DNA from: an uncultured Lachnospiraceae bacterium
Lineage (GTDB): Bacteria > Bacillota > Clostridia > Lachnospirales > Lachnospiraceae
DNA length: 64,000 nt
Assembly: GCA_900548905.1 (NCBI GenBank)
Contig: URMK01000033.1
Location: forward strand, 1-64,000
Direction of reading: 5' to 3'
Below the pieces are notes generated by a model. That model was not told where the DNA came from. It did not search any database and saw only the letters and a program-made list of their open reading frames with translations. Each line of letters starts with the position of its first letter. The stretch's first letter is position 1. Position numbers and translations under genes: made by a program. Of the stretch, positions 53,700 through 62,481 are shown in pieces.

Positions 53700-55572
53700 A
53701 GAAAAGAAGAATACGCGCCATTTTAATTATCAGTTGTTTTACCGCAGGACGGCACTGATCATTTACGATATCCTCAGCGTGACGGCATCCAGTTTTCTGG
53801 CTATTCTGCTTCGGTACGACATGCATCTGGATGAAATCCCGGATCAGTTCCTGATGCCAATCCGGAATTTCCTGCCGATAAACATCCTGCTGACTATGGG
53901 CATTTTCTATCTTTTCCGTTTGTACCACAGCCTGTGGGCATTCGCCGGCGAGAACGAAATGCAGAATCTGGTGATGTCCTGTTTTTTATCTGCGGTGGTT
54001 TCCGGTGTGGGGCTGAACCTGTTTAAGATATCAGGCAAGCCGGTGCCCGACAGCTATTATTTCATGTATTTGTTCCTGCTCATTACGTTTACCTTTATCA
54101 GCCGTTTTTCATACCGTTTCCTGAGAAGCCGAAAGCATAAGATACAAAACCGGAAAAATAATATTTCGGTCATGATAATCGGAGCGGGGGAAGCCGGCAA
54201 TGCCCTGATAAAGGAAATTGTTACCAGCAATTACAGCACTATGGTCATCCGCTGTATCATCGATGATGATAAACAGAAGATGGGACAGTTCATCCAGGGG
54301 ATTAAGGTGGTCGGCGGACGGGATAAAATCATCGAGTCCGCGGATCTGTTTGATATTGATGAGATTTTTGTCGCCATTCCTTCCGCACCGCCTACGGTTA
54401 TAAGGGATATTCTGGATATCTGCAAGGAAACCAACTGCAAGCTGCGTTCCCTTCCGGGTATGTATCAGCTGGTGAACGGAGAAGTGAGCGTAAGCAAGCT
54501 GCGTGACGTGGAAGTGGAAGACCTTCTGGGAAGAGAGCCTATCCGGGTGGATCTGGACTCTATCCTGGGTTATGTACAGAATAAGGTAGTCATGGTTACC
54601 GGAGGAGGCGGATCCATCGGCAGCGAATTGTGCCGGCAGATTGCATCCCATAAACCGGCGCAGCTGATTATTGTGGATATTTATGAAAATAATGCCTATG
54701 ATATTCAGCAGGAGCTGATCATCAAGTATCCGGAGCTGAAGCTCACCGTGCTGATTGCGTCTGTACGGAATACCAAGCGCATCAATCATATTTTTGAAAC
54801 CTATAAGCCGGACATCGTATACCATGCGGCAGCTCACAAGCATGTGCCCCTCATGGAGGTAAGCCCCAATGAAGCCATAAAAAATAACGTGTTCGGCACA
54901 TGGAAAACCGCCCAGGCTGCTGCCGTGAACGGAGTCAAAAAATTCGTCATGATTTCCACGGATAAGGCAGTGAACCCAACCAATATCATGGGGGCCAGCA
55001 AGCGTATCTGCGAAATGATCGTGCAGACCTTCAACAAACATTACGATACGGAATTTGTTGCCGTGCGCTTTGGAAACGTGCTGGGGAGCAACGGCAGCGT
55101 CATTCCCTTGTTTAAGAGACAGATCGAAGCGGGCGGCCCGGTTACGGTTACCCATCCGGATATCATCCGCTACTTTATGACCATACCGGAAGCGGTCTCC
55201 CTTGTCCTGCAGGCGGGAGCCTATGCCAGGGGCGGAGAGATTTTCATCCTGGATATGGGCGAGCCGGTGAAAATTCTGGATCTGGCTAAAAACCTGATCC
55301 GTCTGTCAGGCTACAAGCTGGGAGAGGATATCCAAATCGAATTTACAGGCCTGCGTCCCGGGGAAAAGCTGTATGAAGAGCTTTTGATGGACGAGGAAGG
55401 AATGCAGGATACGGCCAACCGGCTGATCCATATCGGCCGCCCCATCCAGTTGGACGAAAGAGAGTTTTTTATCCAGCTGAAACGTCTGGAGGATGCGTCC
55501 AGGGACGAGGTGGAAGATATCAGGCCTCTGGTGGCGCAGATTGTGCCCACCTATCTGTATCGGAAAGAATGA
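53689..55572 (+). CDS. PglF/CapD-like UDP-GlcNAc 4,6-dehydratase
   Basis: The 627-residue protein has four N-terminal membrane helices (about 20-145), a first nucleotide-fold domain (MIIGAGEAGNALIKEIVTSN near 160) and a C-terminal SDR dehydratase with VTGGGGSIGSELCRQI near 300, STDKAVNPTNIMGASKR near 420 and RFGNVLGSNGSVIPLF. This is the PglF/WbpM layout that makes UDP-4-keto-6-deoxy-GlcNAc, the substrate of the aminotransferase at 56068. It is distinct from the soluble PseB at 20674. Confidence 0.92.
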   Translation: MKDKEKKNTRHFNYQLFYRRTALIIYDILSVTASSFLAILLRYDMHLDEIPDQFLMPIRNFLPINILLTMGIFYLFRLYHSLWAFAGENEMQNLVMSCFLSAVVSGVGLNLFKISGKPVPDSYYFMYLFLLITFTFISRFSYRFLRSRKHKIQNRKNNISVMIIGAGEAGNALIKEIVTSNYSTMVIRCIIDDDKQKMGQFIQGIKVVGGRDKIIESADLFDIDEIFVAIPSAPPTVIRDILDICKETNCKLRSLPGMYQLVNGEVSVSKLRDVEVEDLLGREPIRVDLDSILGYVQNKVVMVTGGGGSIGSELCRQIASHKPAQLIIVDIYENNAYDIQQELIIKYPELKLTVLIASVRNTKRINHIFETYKPDIVYHAAAHKHVPLMEVSPNEAIKNNVFGTWKTAQAAAVNGVKKFVMISTDKAVNPTNIMGASKRICEMIVQTFNKHYDTEFVAVRFGNVLGSNGSVIPLFKRQIEAGGPVTVTHPDIIRYFMTIPEAVSLVLQAGAYARGGEIFILDMGEPVKILDLAKNLIRLSGYKLGEDIQIEFTGLRPGEKLYEELLMDEEGMQDTANRLIHIGRPIQLDEREFFIQLKRLEDASRDEVEDIRPLVAQIVPTYLYRKE

Positions 55573-55630
55573 CCGTTCAGACGTAACTGTTCCGATCTGC
55601 TGCATTCGGCTTACCGCAGGAGGCATTATT

Positions 55631-56017
55631 ATGAAAATACATCATGTGGGCTACCTTGTGAAAAAGATAGACAAGGCGGCCGAAGAATTTGAAAAGCTGG
55701 GTTATATACGCCGGGGAGATATCACTGTCGACACGTACCGCAAGGTGGATATCCTGTTTCTGGAAAAAGATGGCTATGTGGTGGAACTGGTAAGCCCCAA
55801 TGCGCCTGACAGCGTAGTTTCCGGCCTGATAAAGACTTATAAAAACGCGCCCTACCATATCTGCTATGAAAGCACAGCTTTCCGGGAAGATTTGGAGCGG
55901 CTCACCCAAAACGGCTATGTGCAGATCGATCAGCCGGCGCCGGCGCCGGCTATCGGAAACCGGGAAGTCGTCTTTCTCCTGAACAGCCGGCTGGGTATGA
56001 TAGAACTTCTTTCGTAA
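55631..56017 (+). CDS. VOC superfamily protein
   Basis: The 128-residue protein has the glyoxalase/methylmalonyl-CoA-epimerase-like fold start KIHHVGYLVKKIDKAAEEFE. The two halves hold HHVGY and DGYVVELVSP, then YHICYES and GMIELLS, giving a plausible H/E metal site. CAGGAGG precedes the ATG. It sits between the PglF-like dehydratase and its aminotransferase, where PglD would be expected. It may isomerise or process an intermediate of the amino-sugar pathway or its acyl donor. That role is not established. Confidence 0.75.
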   Translation: MKIHHVGYLVKKIDKAAEEFEKLGYIRRGDITVDTYRKVDILFLEKDGYVVELVSPNAPDSVVSGLIKTYKNAPYHICYESTAFREDLERLTQNGYVQIDQPAPAPAIGNREVVFLLNSRLGMIELLS

Positions 56018-56067
56018 CCGTTCAGACAGAATCAAGTACGGATTCATCCGTGGAAATCGAGGTCAAT

Positions 56068-57204
56068 ATGGAACAAAAGGTACAAAGGGAAAAAATTTAT
56101 CTTTCTTCCCCCACGATGCATGGGGAAGAGCAGAAATTTGTGATGGAGGCATTTGATACCAACTGGGTCGCTCCGTTAGGCCCTAATGTAAACAGCTTCG
56201 AGAAGGAAATGGCGGCGTATACTGGCTGCGGATATGCGGCGGCACTGAGCGCGGGAACGGCGGCGATCCATCTGGCACTGCGTCTGATCGGCATACAGCC
56301 GGGGGACATTGTTTTTTCTTCCGACCTCACGTTTTCCGCCACTTGTAATCCTATCTGTTATGAAAAGGGAACGCCGGTATTTATCGATTCGGAAGAAGAT
56401 ACCTGGAACATGGATCCGCAAGCCCTGAAAAAGGCTTTTGACAAATACCCGCAGGTGAAAGCGGTTATCTGCGCCCATCTCTATGGTACACCGGCCAAAA
56501 TTGATGAAATACGGGCTCTCTGTGACAGTTATCACGTCCCTCTCATTGAGGACGCGGCAGAATCCTTAAGCGCAACCTTCCGGGGGCAGATGACCGGAAC
56601 CTTCGGGGATTACGGTATCTTTTCCTTTAACGGAAATAAAATCATCACCACCTCCGGAGGCGGTATGCTGGTATCCCGCGACGAAGCGGCCATCGAAAAA
56701 GCCCGTTTCCTCTCCACACAGGCGAGGGATAAAGCCAGACATTACCAGCATTCCCAGCTTGGCTTCAATTACCGGATGTCCAATGTGGTGGCAGGTATCG
56801 GCAGGGGGCAGCTTATTCATCTGGAAGAGCATAAGCAGAAAAAGAACGAGATATACAGGCAGTATAAAGAAGCCTTTGCTGATATTCCCGCCATTGCCAT
56901 GAATCCCATGAACCCGGACGGGGATGCCAATAACTGGCTGTCCTGCATGACTATTGATCCGGAAAGCGGCGTGACCCCTGATATGGTAATGGATGCGCTG
57001 GAGGCGGAAAATATCGAATCCCGTCCGATCTGGAAGCCCATGCACCTTCAGCCGTTTTATGAGAAGGCCGATTTTATCACGATGCAGGAAAACGGCAGCG
57101 TAGGAGAGCGGATTTTTACAAAAGGATTCTGTCTTCCCAGCGATATCAAAAACACGCCGGAGGATATGGAATTCATTATCGGCATTGTACGGAAGTTTTT
57201 TTAA
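56068..57204 (+). CDS. PglE/WcfR-like UDP-4-keto-sugar aminotransferase
   Basis: The 378-residue DegT/DnrJ enzyme carries YLSSPTMHGEEQKFVMEAFD and NWVAPLGPNVNSFEKEMA, the start typical of aminotransferases for 4-amino-4,6-dideoxy-GlcNAc/GalNAc sugars. It has the PLP lysine in FSFNGNKIITTSGGGML and SQLGFNYRMSNVVAGIGRGQ. It would convert the PglF product to UDP-bacillosamine precursor or UDP-AATGal. GAGGT lies five bases before the ATG at 56068; a GTG at 56050 is weaker. The C4 stereochemistry cannot be read from sequence. Confidence 0.9.
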   Translation: MEQKVQREKIYLSSPTMHGEEQKFVMEAFDTNWVAPLGPNVNSFEKEMAAYTGCGYAAALSAGTAAIHLALRLIGIQPGDIVFSSDLTFSATCNPICYEKGTPVFIDSEEDTWNMDPQALKKAFDKYPQVKAVICAHLYGTPAKIDEIRALCDSYHVPLIEDAAESLSATFRGQMTGTFGDYGIFSFNGNKIITTSGGGMLVSRDEAAIEKARFLSTQARDKARHYQHSQLGFNYRMSNVVAGIGRGQLIHLEEHKQKKNEIYRQYKEAFADIPAIAMNPMNPDGDANNWLSCMTIDPESGVTPDMVMDALEAENIESRPIWKPMHLQPFYEKADFITMQENGSVGERIFTKGFCLPSDIKNTPEDMEFIIGIVRKFF

Positions 57205-57249
57205 TCCCGGCAGGGGATTTCACGACAGTTCTTTAGAAAAGAGGTCAGG

Positions 57250-57885
57250 ATGTTTTATAAAAAGTTTGGTAAAAGATTGCTTGATTTTCTTCTTTCTTCC
57301 GTCGCCATTGTGGCAGTAAGCCCGATACTTCTGGTGGTTGCCGTTCTGGTGCGGGTAAAGCTGGGAAGCCCGGTGCTTTTCCATCAGGAACGTCCCGGAA
57401 GGAATGAAAAAATATTTACCCTGTGCAAATTCCGTACCATGACAGATAAACGGGATAAGGACGGAAACCTTCTGCCGGATGCGGACAGGCTGACCAAATT
57501 CGGAAAGCTGCTCCGGTCTACCAGCCTGGATGAACTGCCGGAACTTTTTAATATCTGGAAAGGGGATATGAGCATCATCGGCCCCAGGCCTCTTTTGGTG
57601 TCCTATCTGCCCTGGTATACTAAGGAAGAACGGCTGCGCCATACGGTAAGACCCGGACTGACCGGGCTTGCCCAGGTTTCAGGGAGGAATTTCCTGGACT
57701 GGGACAGCCGGCTTGCCAAGGATGTGGAGTATGTGAAAAACCTTACTCTGGCTATGGATATCAGCGTTCTGGTAAAGACGGTGGCCGTCGTATTTGCCAG
57801 GGATGAGGTGGCGGAGGATACTTCCGTTTCAGAAGGAAATCTGGCGGAAATCCGGAAAAGAAGGCAGTCCGCCGGTAACGGTTGA
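57250..57885 (+). CDS. PglC/WcfS-like monotopic phosphoglycosyl transferase
   Basis: The 211-residue enzyme consists only of the catalytic bacterial sugar transferase domain with one N-terminal re-entrant helix. It has KFRTMTDKRDKDGN, the DELPELFNIWKGDMSIIGPR stretch and LPWYTKEE. It transfers a diacylamino- or amino-trideoxy sugar phosphate to undecaprenyl phosphate, the initiating step of this second glycan. It follows its aminotransferase, as in pgl and AATGal clusters. It overlaps no gene, but the ATP-grasp gene starts 12 bases after its stop. Confidence 0.92.
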   Translation: MFYKKFGKRLLDFLLSSVAIVAVSPILLVVAVLVRVKLGSPVLFHQERPGRNEKIFTLCKFRTMTDKRDKDGNLLPDADRLTKFGKLLRSTSLDELPELFNIWKGDMSIIGPRPLLVSYLPWYTKEERLRHTVRPGLTGLAQVSGRNFLDWDSRLAKDVEYVKNLTLAMDISVLVKTVAVVFARDEVAEDTSVSEGNLAEIRKRRQSAGNG

Positions 57886-57896
57886 GAGGTAAAATG

Positions 57897-58877
57897 ATGA
57901 TAAATGTATTGATTCTAAGCGCAGGAACCAGGAACAAGGTGGTTCAGTATTTCAAAAAAGAACTGGCCGGCAGGGGAAAGGTCTATGCAACGGACTGCAG
58001 CGAGCTGGCTCCCGCCGTCTATGAGGCGGATGAGGCTATTCTGGTTCCCCGCATGACGGAGCCGGGGTATCTGGAGCGGATTCTGGAAATCTGCCGGGAA
58101 AAGAAAATCACAGGTGTATTTTCCCTGATTGATCCGGAACTGACCCTTCTGGCGGAACACAGGGAGGAATTTCTGGCGGCGGGCACTACGCCTGTCATAT
58201 CTTCTCCGGAAGCAGTTGCCCTCTCTTTTGATAAATACAAGATGTATCAGAAGCTGACGCAATTGGGATTTCCCACCGGACGCTGCTTTATGGATCCGAA
58301 GGCATTTGAAAAGGCGGTGGAGGAGGGCCGGATGCATTACCCGGTTTTTGTCAAGCCTGCCAGGGGAAGCGCCAGCATCAATATCAACAAGGTAACCTGT
58401 AAAGAAGAACTTGAACTTCTCTGCAGGCTGCATGAGGATATGATGATCCAGGAGTATATGGACGGCACGGAGTATGGAGCCGATGTGTATATTGATATGA
58501 TCACCGGGAAGGTAACCTCCATATTTGTAAAAGAAAAAATCAAGATGCGCGCCGGGGAAACGGACAAATCCGTTTCCGTAAAAGACGCGAAACTGTTTGA
58601 CCTGATAAAAAATTTCGTTGAAACCATTGGATTTTGTGGTATTATTGACATAGATATTTTCAAGGTGGACGGCGAATACAAATTTTCCGAGGTAAATCCC
58701 CGCTTTGGGGGCGGTTATCCCCATGCCTATGCCTGCGGCGTAAACGTACCCGCACAGATCATCAGGAATCTGGAAGGGAAAGCCAATGAGGAAGCCATCG
58801 GCGCTTACGAAGAAAATATCTGTATGATGAAATATAATGAAATCATGATCCGCCGATCTGACGGCCGATGTGATTAA
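57897..58877 (+). CDS. ATP-grasp ligase (carbamoyl-phosphate-synthase-like)
   Basis: The 326-residue protein has an N-terminal pre-ATP-grasp domain (NVLILSAGTRNKVVQYFKKE), the ATP-binding segment YPVFVKPARGSASININKV near residue 140 and FCGIIDIDIFKVDGEYKFSE, then VNPRFGGGYPHAYACGVN near 240-275, the metal site. Relatives ligate an amino acid or acid to an amine. Placed between PglC-like and GT4 genes, it could decorate a free sugar amine. GAGAGG fits the ATG at 57897; 57894 is possible. Confidence 0.8.
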   Translation: MINVLILSAGTRNKVVQYFKKELAGRGKVYATDCSELAPAVYEADEAILVPRMTEPGYLERILEICREKKITGVFSLIDPELTLLAEHREEFLAAGTTPVISSPEAVALSFDKYKMYQKLTQLGFPTGRCFMDPKAFEKAVEEGRMHYPVFVKPARGSASININKVTCKEELELLCRLHEDMMIQEYMDGTEYGADVYIDMITGKVTSIFVKEKIKMRAGETDKSVSVKDAKLFDLIKNFVETIGFCGIIDIDIFKVDGEYKFSEVNPRFGGGYPHAYACGVNVPAQIIRNLEGKANEEAIGAYEENICMMKYNEIMIRRSDGRCD

Positions 58878-58883
58878 AAAACG

Positions 58884-58912
58884 GTACGGTTCAGACTTGT
58901 CTGAACGGTTAC
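58884..58912 (+). repeat. Hairpin repeat, long variant (copy 7)
   Basis: GTACGGTTCAGAC and GTCTGAACGGTTAC are inverted arms around TT, just after the ATP-grasp stop. Half-copies of the same word (CCGTTCAGAC) occur at about 55574 and 56018, also directly after stop codons. Confidence 0.6.
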
Positions 58913-58936
58913 TGAATATAAAACAAGGAGAAAGCA

Positions 58937-60064
58937 ATGTCTTCTTCCCTATTGATACTGTCCAACAGCGACTCCGGCCTTTACGATTTCCGCAAGGAAG
59001 TGCTGAAGGCGCTGCTGGAAAAAGGCTTCCGTGTTCTTGTATCCGTGCCGGATACCGGTTATGTGGACAAGATAAAAGAGCTCGGCTGCGAATATATTCC
59101 CACCGCCTTTGAACGGCGGGGGATGAACCCTTTTCAGGACATGAAGCTCATGCTTTTTTACCGGAGGCTTATTAAGCGGCACCGGCCGCTTGCGGTGCTG
59201 ACTTATACGATTAAACCGAATATTTACGGCGGCCTCGCGGCAAGACTGACCGGGACGCCATATCTGGTGAATGTGACGGGGCTGGGAACCACGCTGGAAA
59301 ACGGCGGGATTCTGCAGAAAATGATAATTCTTATGTACCGGACTGCTTTAAAGGCGGCGGCCTGTGTCTTTTTCCAAAATAAAGGGAACCGGGATTTCCT
59401 GGTCCGGAAAAAATGTGTTACCGGAAAGGTGCGGGTGATTCCTGGATCCGGGGTTAACCTTGATGAGCACAGGCCGGAGGAATACCCTCCGGGAGACGGG
59501 CAGATCCGGTTTGTTTCCATTATGCGTCTGATGAAGGACAAAGGGGTTGAGGAGCTGATGACAGCCGCACAGGCAGTCCATGAAAAGCATCCCGAAACCC
59601 TGTTCCAGATTCTCGGAGCCTATGAAGAGGAAACCAGACATATTTATGAGCCAAGGGTGAAGGCAATGGAGGAAAAAGGAATTCTTTGTTATTATGGATA
59701 CCGGGACGATGTACCGGTATTTTTAAAGGAGTGCCAGGCGGTCATCCACCCCTCTTACCATGAAGGGATGTCCAATGTCCTTCTGGAGGCGGCGGCGACG
59801 GCGCGCCCGGTGCTTGCCAGCGCCATAGAAGGCTGTCTTGATACGTTTTCCGAAGGATGCAGCGGATTGGCTTTTTTGCCCCAGGACAGCAGCAGCCTGA
59901 CGGAAGCTGTGGAGCGCTTCCTTGCCTTGTCCTATGAGGAAAGAAAAGAAATGGGAATGCAGGGAAGGAAATACGTGGAGGAGAAATTCGACAGGAACTT
60001 TGTTGTGGCGGCTTATCTGGAAGAAATTGCAGGTATTCGTTCAGGCCGTTTCGGTCCGTCCTAA
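58937..60064 (+). CDS. PglA-like family 4 glycosyltransferase
   Basis: This 375-residue GT-B transferase has the PglA-like opening SDSGLYDFRKEVLKALLEKG, TIKPNIYGGLAARLTGTPYL, VNVTGLGTTLENGG and the donor motif EGMSNVLLEA. PglA adds GalNAc to undecaprenyl-linked bacillosamine. Here a related reaction on the product of the PglC-like enzyme is likely. The donor might be the GalNAc-type sugar made by the next genes. A strong AAGGAG site precedes the ATG. Confidence 0.88.
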   Translation: MSSSLLILSNSDSGLYDFRKEVLKALLEKGFRVLVSVPDTGYVDKIKELGCEYIPTAFERRGMNPFQDMKLMLFYRRLIKRHRPLAVLTYTIKPNIYGGLAARLTGTPYLVNVTGLGTTLENGGILQKMIILMYRTALKAAACVFFQNKGNRDFLVRKKCVTGKVRVIPGSGVNLDEHRPEEYPPGDGQIRFVSIMRLMKDKGVEELMTAAQAVHEKHPETLFQILGAYEEETRHIYEPRVKAMEEKGILCYYGYRDDVPVFLKECQAVIHPSYHEGMSNVLLEAAATARPVLASAIEGCLDTFSEGCSGLAFLPQDSSSLTEAVERFLALSYEERKEMGMQGRKYVEEKFDRNFVVAAYLEEIAGIRSGRFGPS

Positions 60065-60139
60065 ACAAGTGCCGCTGTTGCCGGCATTTATCCATAAATC
60101 AGACAGATACGAATGAAAGATTCGGGAAATGAGGTCAAA

Positions 60140-61456
60140 ATGGGATTATATGAAAAACTTGTAAACGGAGAAGAAAAACTTTCTCTCGTCGGCTTAGGCT
60201 ATGTGGGTATGCCCATTGCGGTAGCTTTCGGCAGAAAAATCAATGTTATCGGCTATGATTTGAATGCACAGAAGGTGGAACAGTATAAAGCGGGATATGA
60301 TCCTACCAGAGAGGTGGGAGACGATGTGATCAGGCAGGCAAATGTGGAATTCACAGCCGATGAGACCAAGCTGAAGGAAGCGAAATTCCATATCGTTGCG
60401 GTCCCCACACCGGTAAATGAGGATCATACGCCGGACCTGCGTCCTGTGGAGGGCGCCAGCCGTACCGTGGGACGCAATCTGGTGAAGGGAAGTATCGTGG
60501 TGTTCGAATCCACCGTATATCCCGGAGTAACCGAGGAAATCTGTGTTCCTATTATGGAAAAGGAATCGGGCCTGAAATGCGGGATTGATTTTAAGGTGGG
60601 CTATTCCCCGGAGCGTATCAACCCCGGTGACAAGGTGCACCGTCTGGAGACGATCGTGAAGATAGTATCCGGCATGGATGAAGAGACGCTGGATACCATT
60701 GCAAAAGTATATGAGCTGGTGGTGGAAGCCGGAGTATACCGTGCCGATTCCATCAAGGTGGCGGAAGCGGCCAAGGTAATTGAAAACAGTCAGCGAGATA
60801 TTAATATCGCTTTTATGAACGAACTCTCCATTATTTTTAACAAGCTGGGGATCGATACCAAGTCCGTACTGGATGCGGCGGGGACAAAATGGAATTTCCT
60901 TCCGTTCTTCCCGGGCCTGGTTGGAGGCCACTGTATCGGCGTGGATCCTTATTATCTCACCTACAAGGCGGAGGAATTGGGTTATCATTCCCAAATCATT
61001 CTGTCCGGACGCCGTATCAATGACGATATGGGCAGATATGTGGCCGAAAATGTGGTAAAGAACCTGATTAAAGCCGATATACCGGTAAAAACGGCCAGGG
61101 TTGCCATTCTGGGCTTCACCTTTAAGGAGAACTGCCCGGATACCAGAAATACAAAGGTGATCGATATTGTGAAGGAGCTTCGTGAGTATGGGATTGACCC
61201 CGTTATTGTGGACGAGACGGCGGATGCACAGGAGGCGGAGCGGCTTTACGGCGTAAAGCTTGCAGGTAAGGACGCGGTGAAGGATCTGGATGCCCTTGTT
61301 ATCGCTGTGGCCCATGAAGAATTCAGTCACCTGTCCAGGGAAGAAGTCAGGGGTTACTTCAATTCGGCCCATGAGAAAAAAGTGCTGGTTGATATCAAGG
61401 GGATTCTGGATCGTAAGGATTACCTGACAGATGAATATATCTATTGGAGATTATAA
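60140..61456 (+). CDS. tviB: UDP-N-acetylhexosamine 6-dehydrogenase (TviB/WbpO type)
   Basis: The 438-residue NAD-dependent dehydrogenase oxidises C6 of a UDP-HexNAc to a uronic acid. It has LVGLGYVGMPIAVAFG at the start, GYSPERINPGDKVH near 155, NSQRDINIAFMNELSIIFNK near 215 and the catalytic cysteine in GGHCIGVDPYYL near 260. The pattern fits TviB/WbpO, which act on UDP-GlcNAc/GalNAc, better than UDP-glucose dehydrogenase. GAGGT precedes the ATG at 60140. Paired with the epimerase that follows, it should give UDP-GalNAcA, an acidic sugar donor. Confidence 0.85.
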   Translation: MGLYEKLVNGEEKLSLVGLGYVGMPIAVAFGRKINVIGYDLNAQKVEQYKAGYDPTREVGDDVIRQANVEFTADETKLKEAKFHIVAVPTPVNEDHTPDLRPVEGASRTVGRNLVKGSIVVFESTVYPGVTEEICVPIMEKESGLKCGIDFKVGYSPERINPGDKVHRLETIVKIVSGMDEETLDTIAKVYELVVEAGVYRADSIKVAEAAKVIENSQRDINIAFMNELSIIFNKLGIDTKSVLDAAGTKWNFLPFFPGLVGGHCIGVDPYYLTYKAEELGYHSQIILSGRRINDDMGRYVAENVVKNLIKADIPVKTARVAILGFTFKENCPDTRNTKVIDIVKELREYGIDPVIVDETADAQEAERLYGVKLAGKDAVKDLDALVIAVAHEEFSHLSREEVRGYFNSAHEKKVLVDIKGILDRKDYLTDEYIYWRL

Positions 61457-61467
61457 GGAGAGAGAAC

Positions 61468-62442
61468 ATGGGTTATAAAAATTTGCAGTTTGATAAAGAC
61501 AGTGTATTTCTTGTTACGGGCGGAGCGGGCTTCATAGGATCCAATCTGTGCGAAGCCATTCTGGATATGGGCTATCAGGTAAGATGCCTGGACGATCTGT
61601 CCACCGGAAAGCAGGAAAATGTGGAAATGTTCCTGGACAGGCCGGGATATACCTTCATCAAAGGGGATATCAAGGATCTGGAAACCTGCAGAAGGGCCTG
61701 CGACGGTGTGGATTATGTGCTGAACCAGGCGGCCTGGGGAAGCGTTCCCAGAAGTATCGAAATGCCTATTTTTTATGAGCAGAACAACATCGGCGGCACA
61801 CTGAACATGATGGAAGCGGCAAGGGAAAGCGGTGTGAAAAAATTTGTGTATGCCTCCAGCTCTTCCGTATACGGCGATCATCCCGCCCTCCCCAAAAAAG
61901 AGGGGATCGAAGGAGAGGTGCTTTCCCCTTACGCCCTTACCAAGCGTACGAATGAAGAGTACGGGAAGCTTTATAAGAAGCTTTATGATCTGGATACCTA
62001 TGGCCTGCGTTATTTTAATGTGTTCGGACGCAGGCAGAACCCGGATGGGATGTACGCGGCCGTAATACCCAAATTCCTGAAGCAGCTGCTTAACGATGAA
62101 GTTCCCACCATCAATGGAGACGGAAAACAATCCCGTGACTTTACGTATATCGACAATGTGATCGAAGCCAATCTGAAAGCCTGCCTGGCTTCCGGGGAAG
62201 CGGCCGGGGAAGCCTATAATATCGGATCCGGCGGAAGAGAATTCCTCATTGACATTTATTATGATCTGTGCAAAGCGCTGGGGAAGGAAATGGAACCCAA
62301 ATTCGGCCCTCCCAGAAGGGGAGACGTCCGGGATTCCAATGCGGATATCACCAAGGCGAGGGTAAATCTGGGTTACGATCCGGACTATGACTTTGAATCG
62401 GGAATCCGGCTGGCGATTGACTGGTATAAAGAAAATCTGTAA
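61468..62442 (+). CDS. tviC: UDP-N-acetylhexosamine(uronate) 4-epimerase (TviC/WbpP type)
   Basis: The 324-residue SDR epimerase has VTGGAGFIGSNLCEAILD, the SSSVYGDHPALPKKEG substrate loop, the catalytic YALTK near 150 and DFTYIDNVIEANLKACLASG. The NQAAWGSVPRSIEMP segment is typical of TviC/WbpP enzymes that interconvert UDP-GlcNAc(A) and UDP-GalNAc(A). AAGGAGAGAG precedes the ATG at 61468. It lies 11 bases after the dehydrogenase, the usual pairing in Vi-type pathways. Confidence 0.87.
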   Translation: MGYKNLQFDKDSVFLVTGGAGFIGSNLCEAILDMGYQVRCLDDLSTGKQENVEMFLDRPGYTFIKGDIKDLETCRRACDGVDYVLNQAAWGSVPRSIEMPIFYEQNNIGGTLNMMEAARESGVKKFVYASSSSVYGDHPALPKKEGIEGEVLSPYALTKRTNEEYGKLYKKLYDLDTYGLRYFNVFGRRQNPDGMYAAVIPKFLKQLLNDEVPTINGDGKQSRDFTYIDNVIEANLKACLASGEAAGEAYNIGSGGREFLIDIYYDLCKALGKEMEPKFGPPRRGDVRDSNADITKARVNLGYDPDYDFESGIRLAIDWYKENL

Positions 62443-62481
62443 AAGAGACGGGGCCGGCGGTGTTGGAAAGGATGGGAGCAT

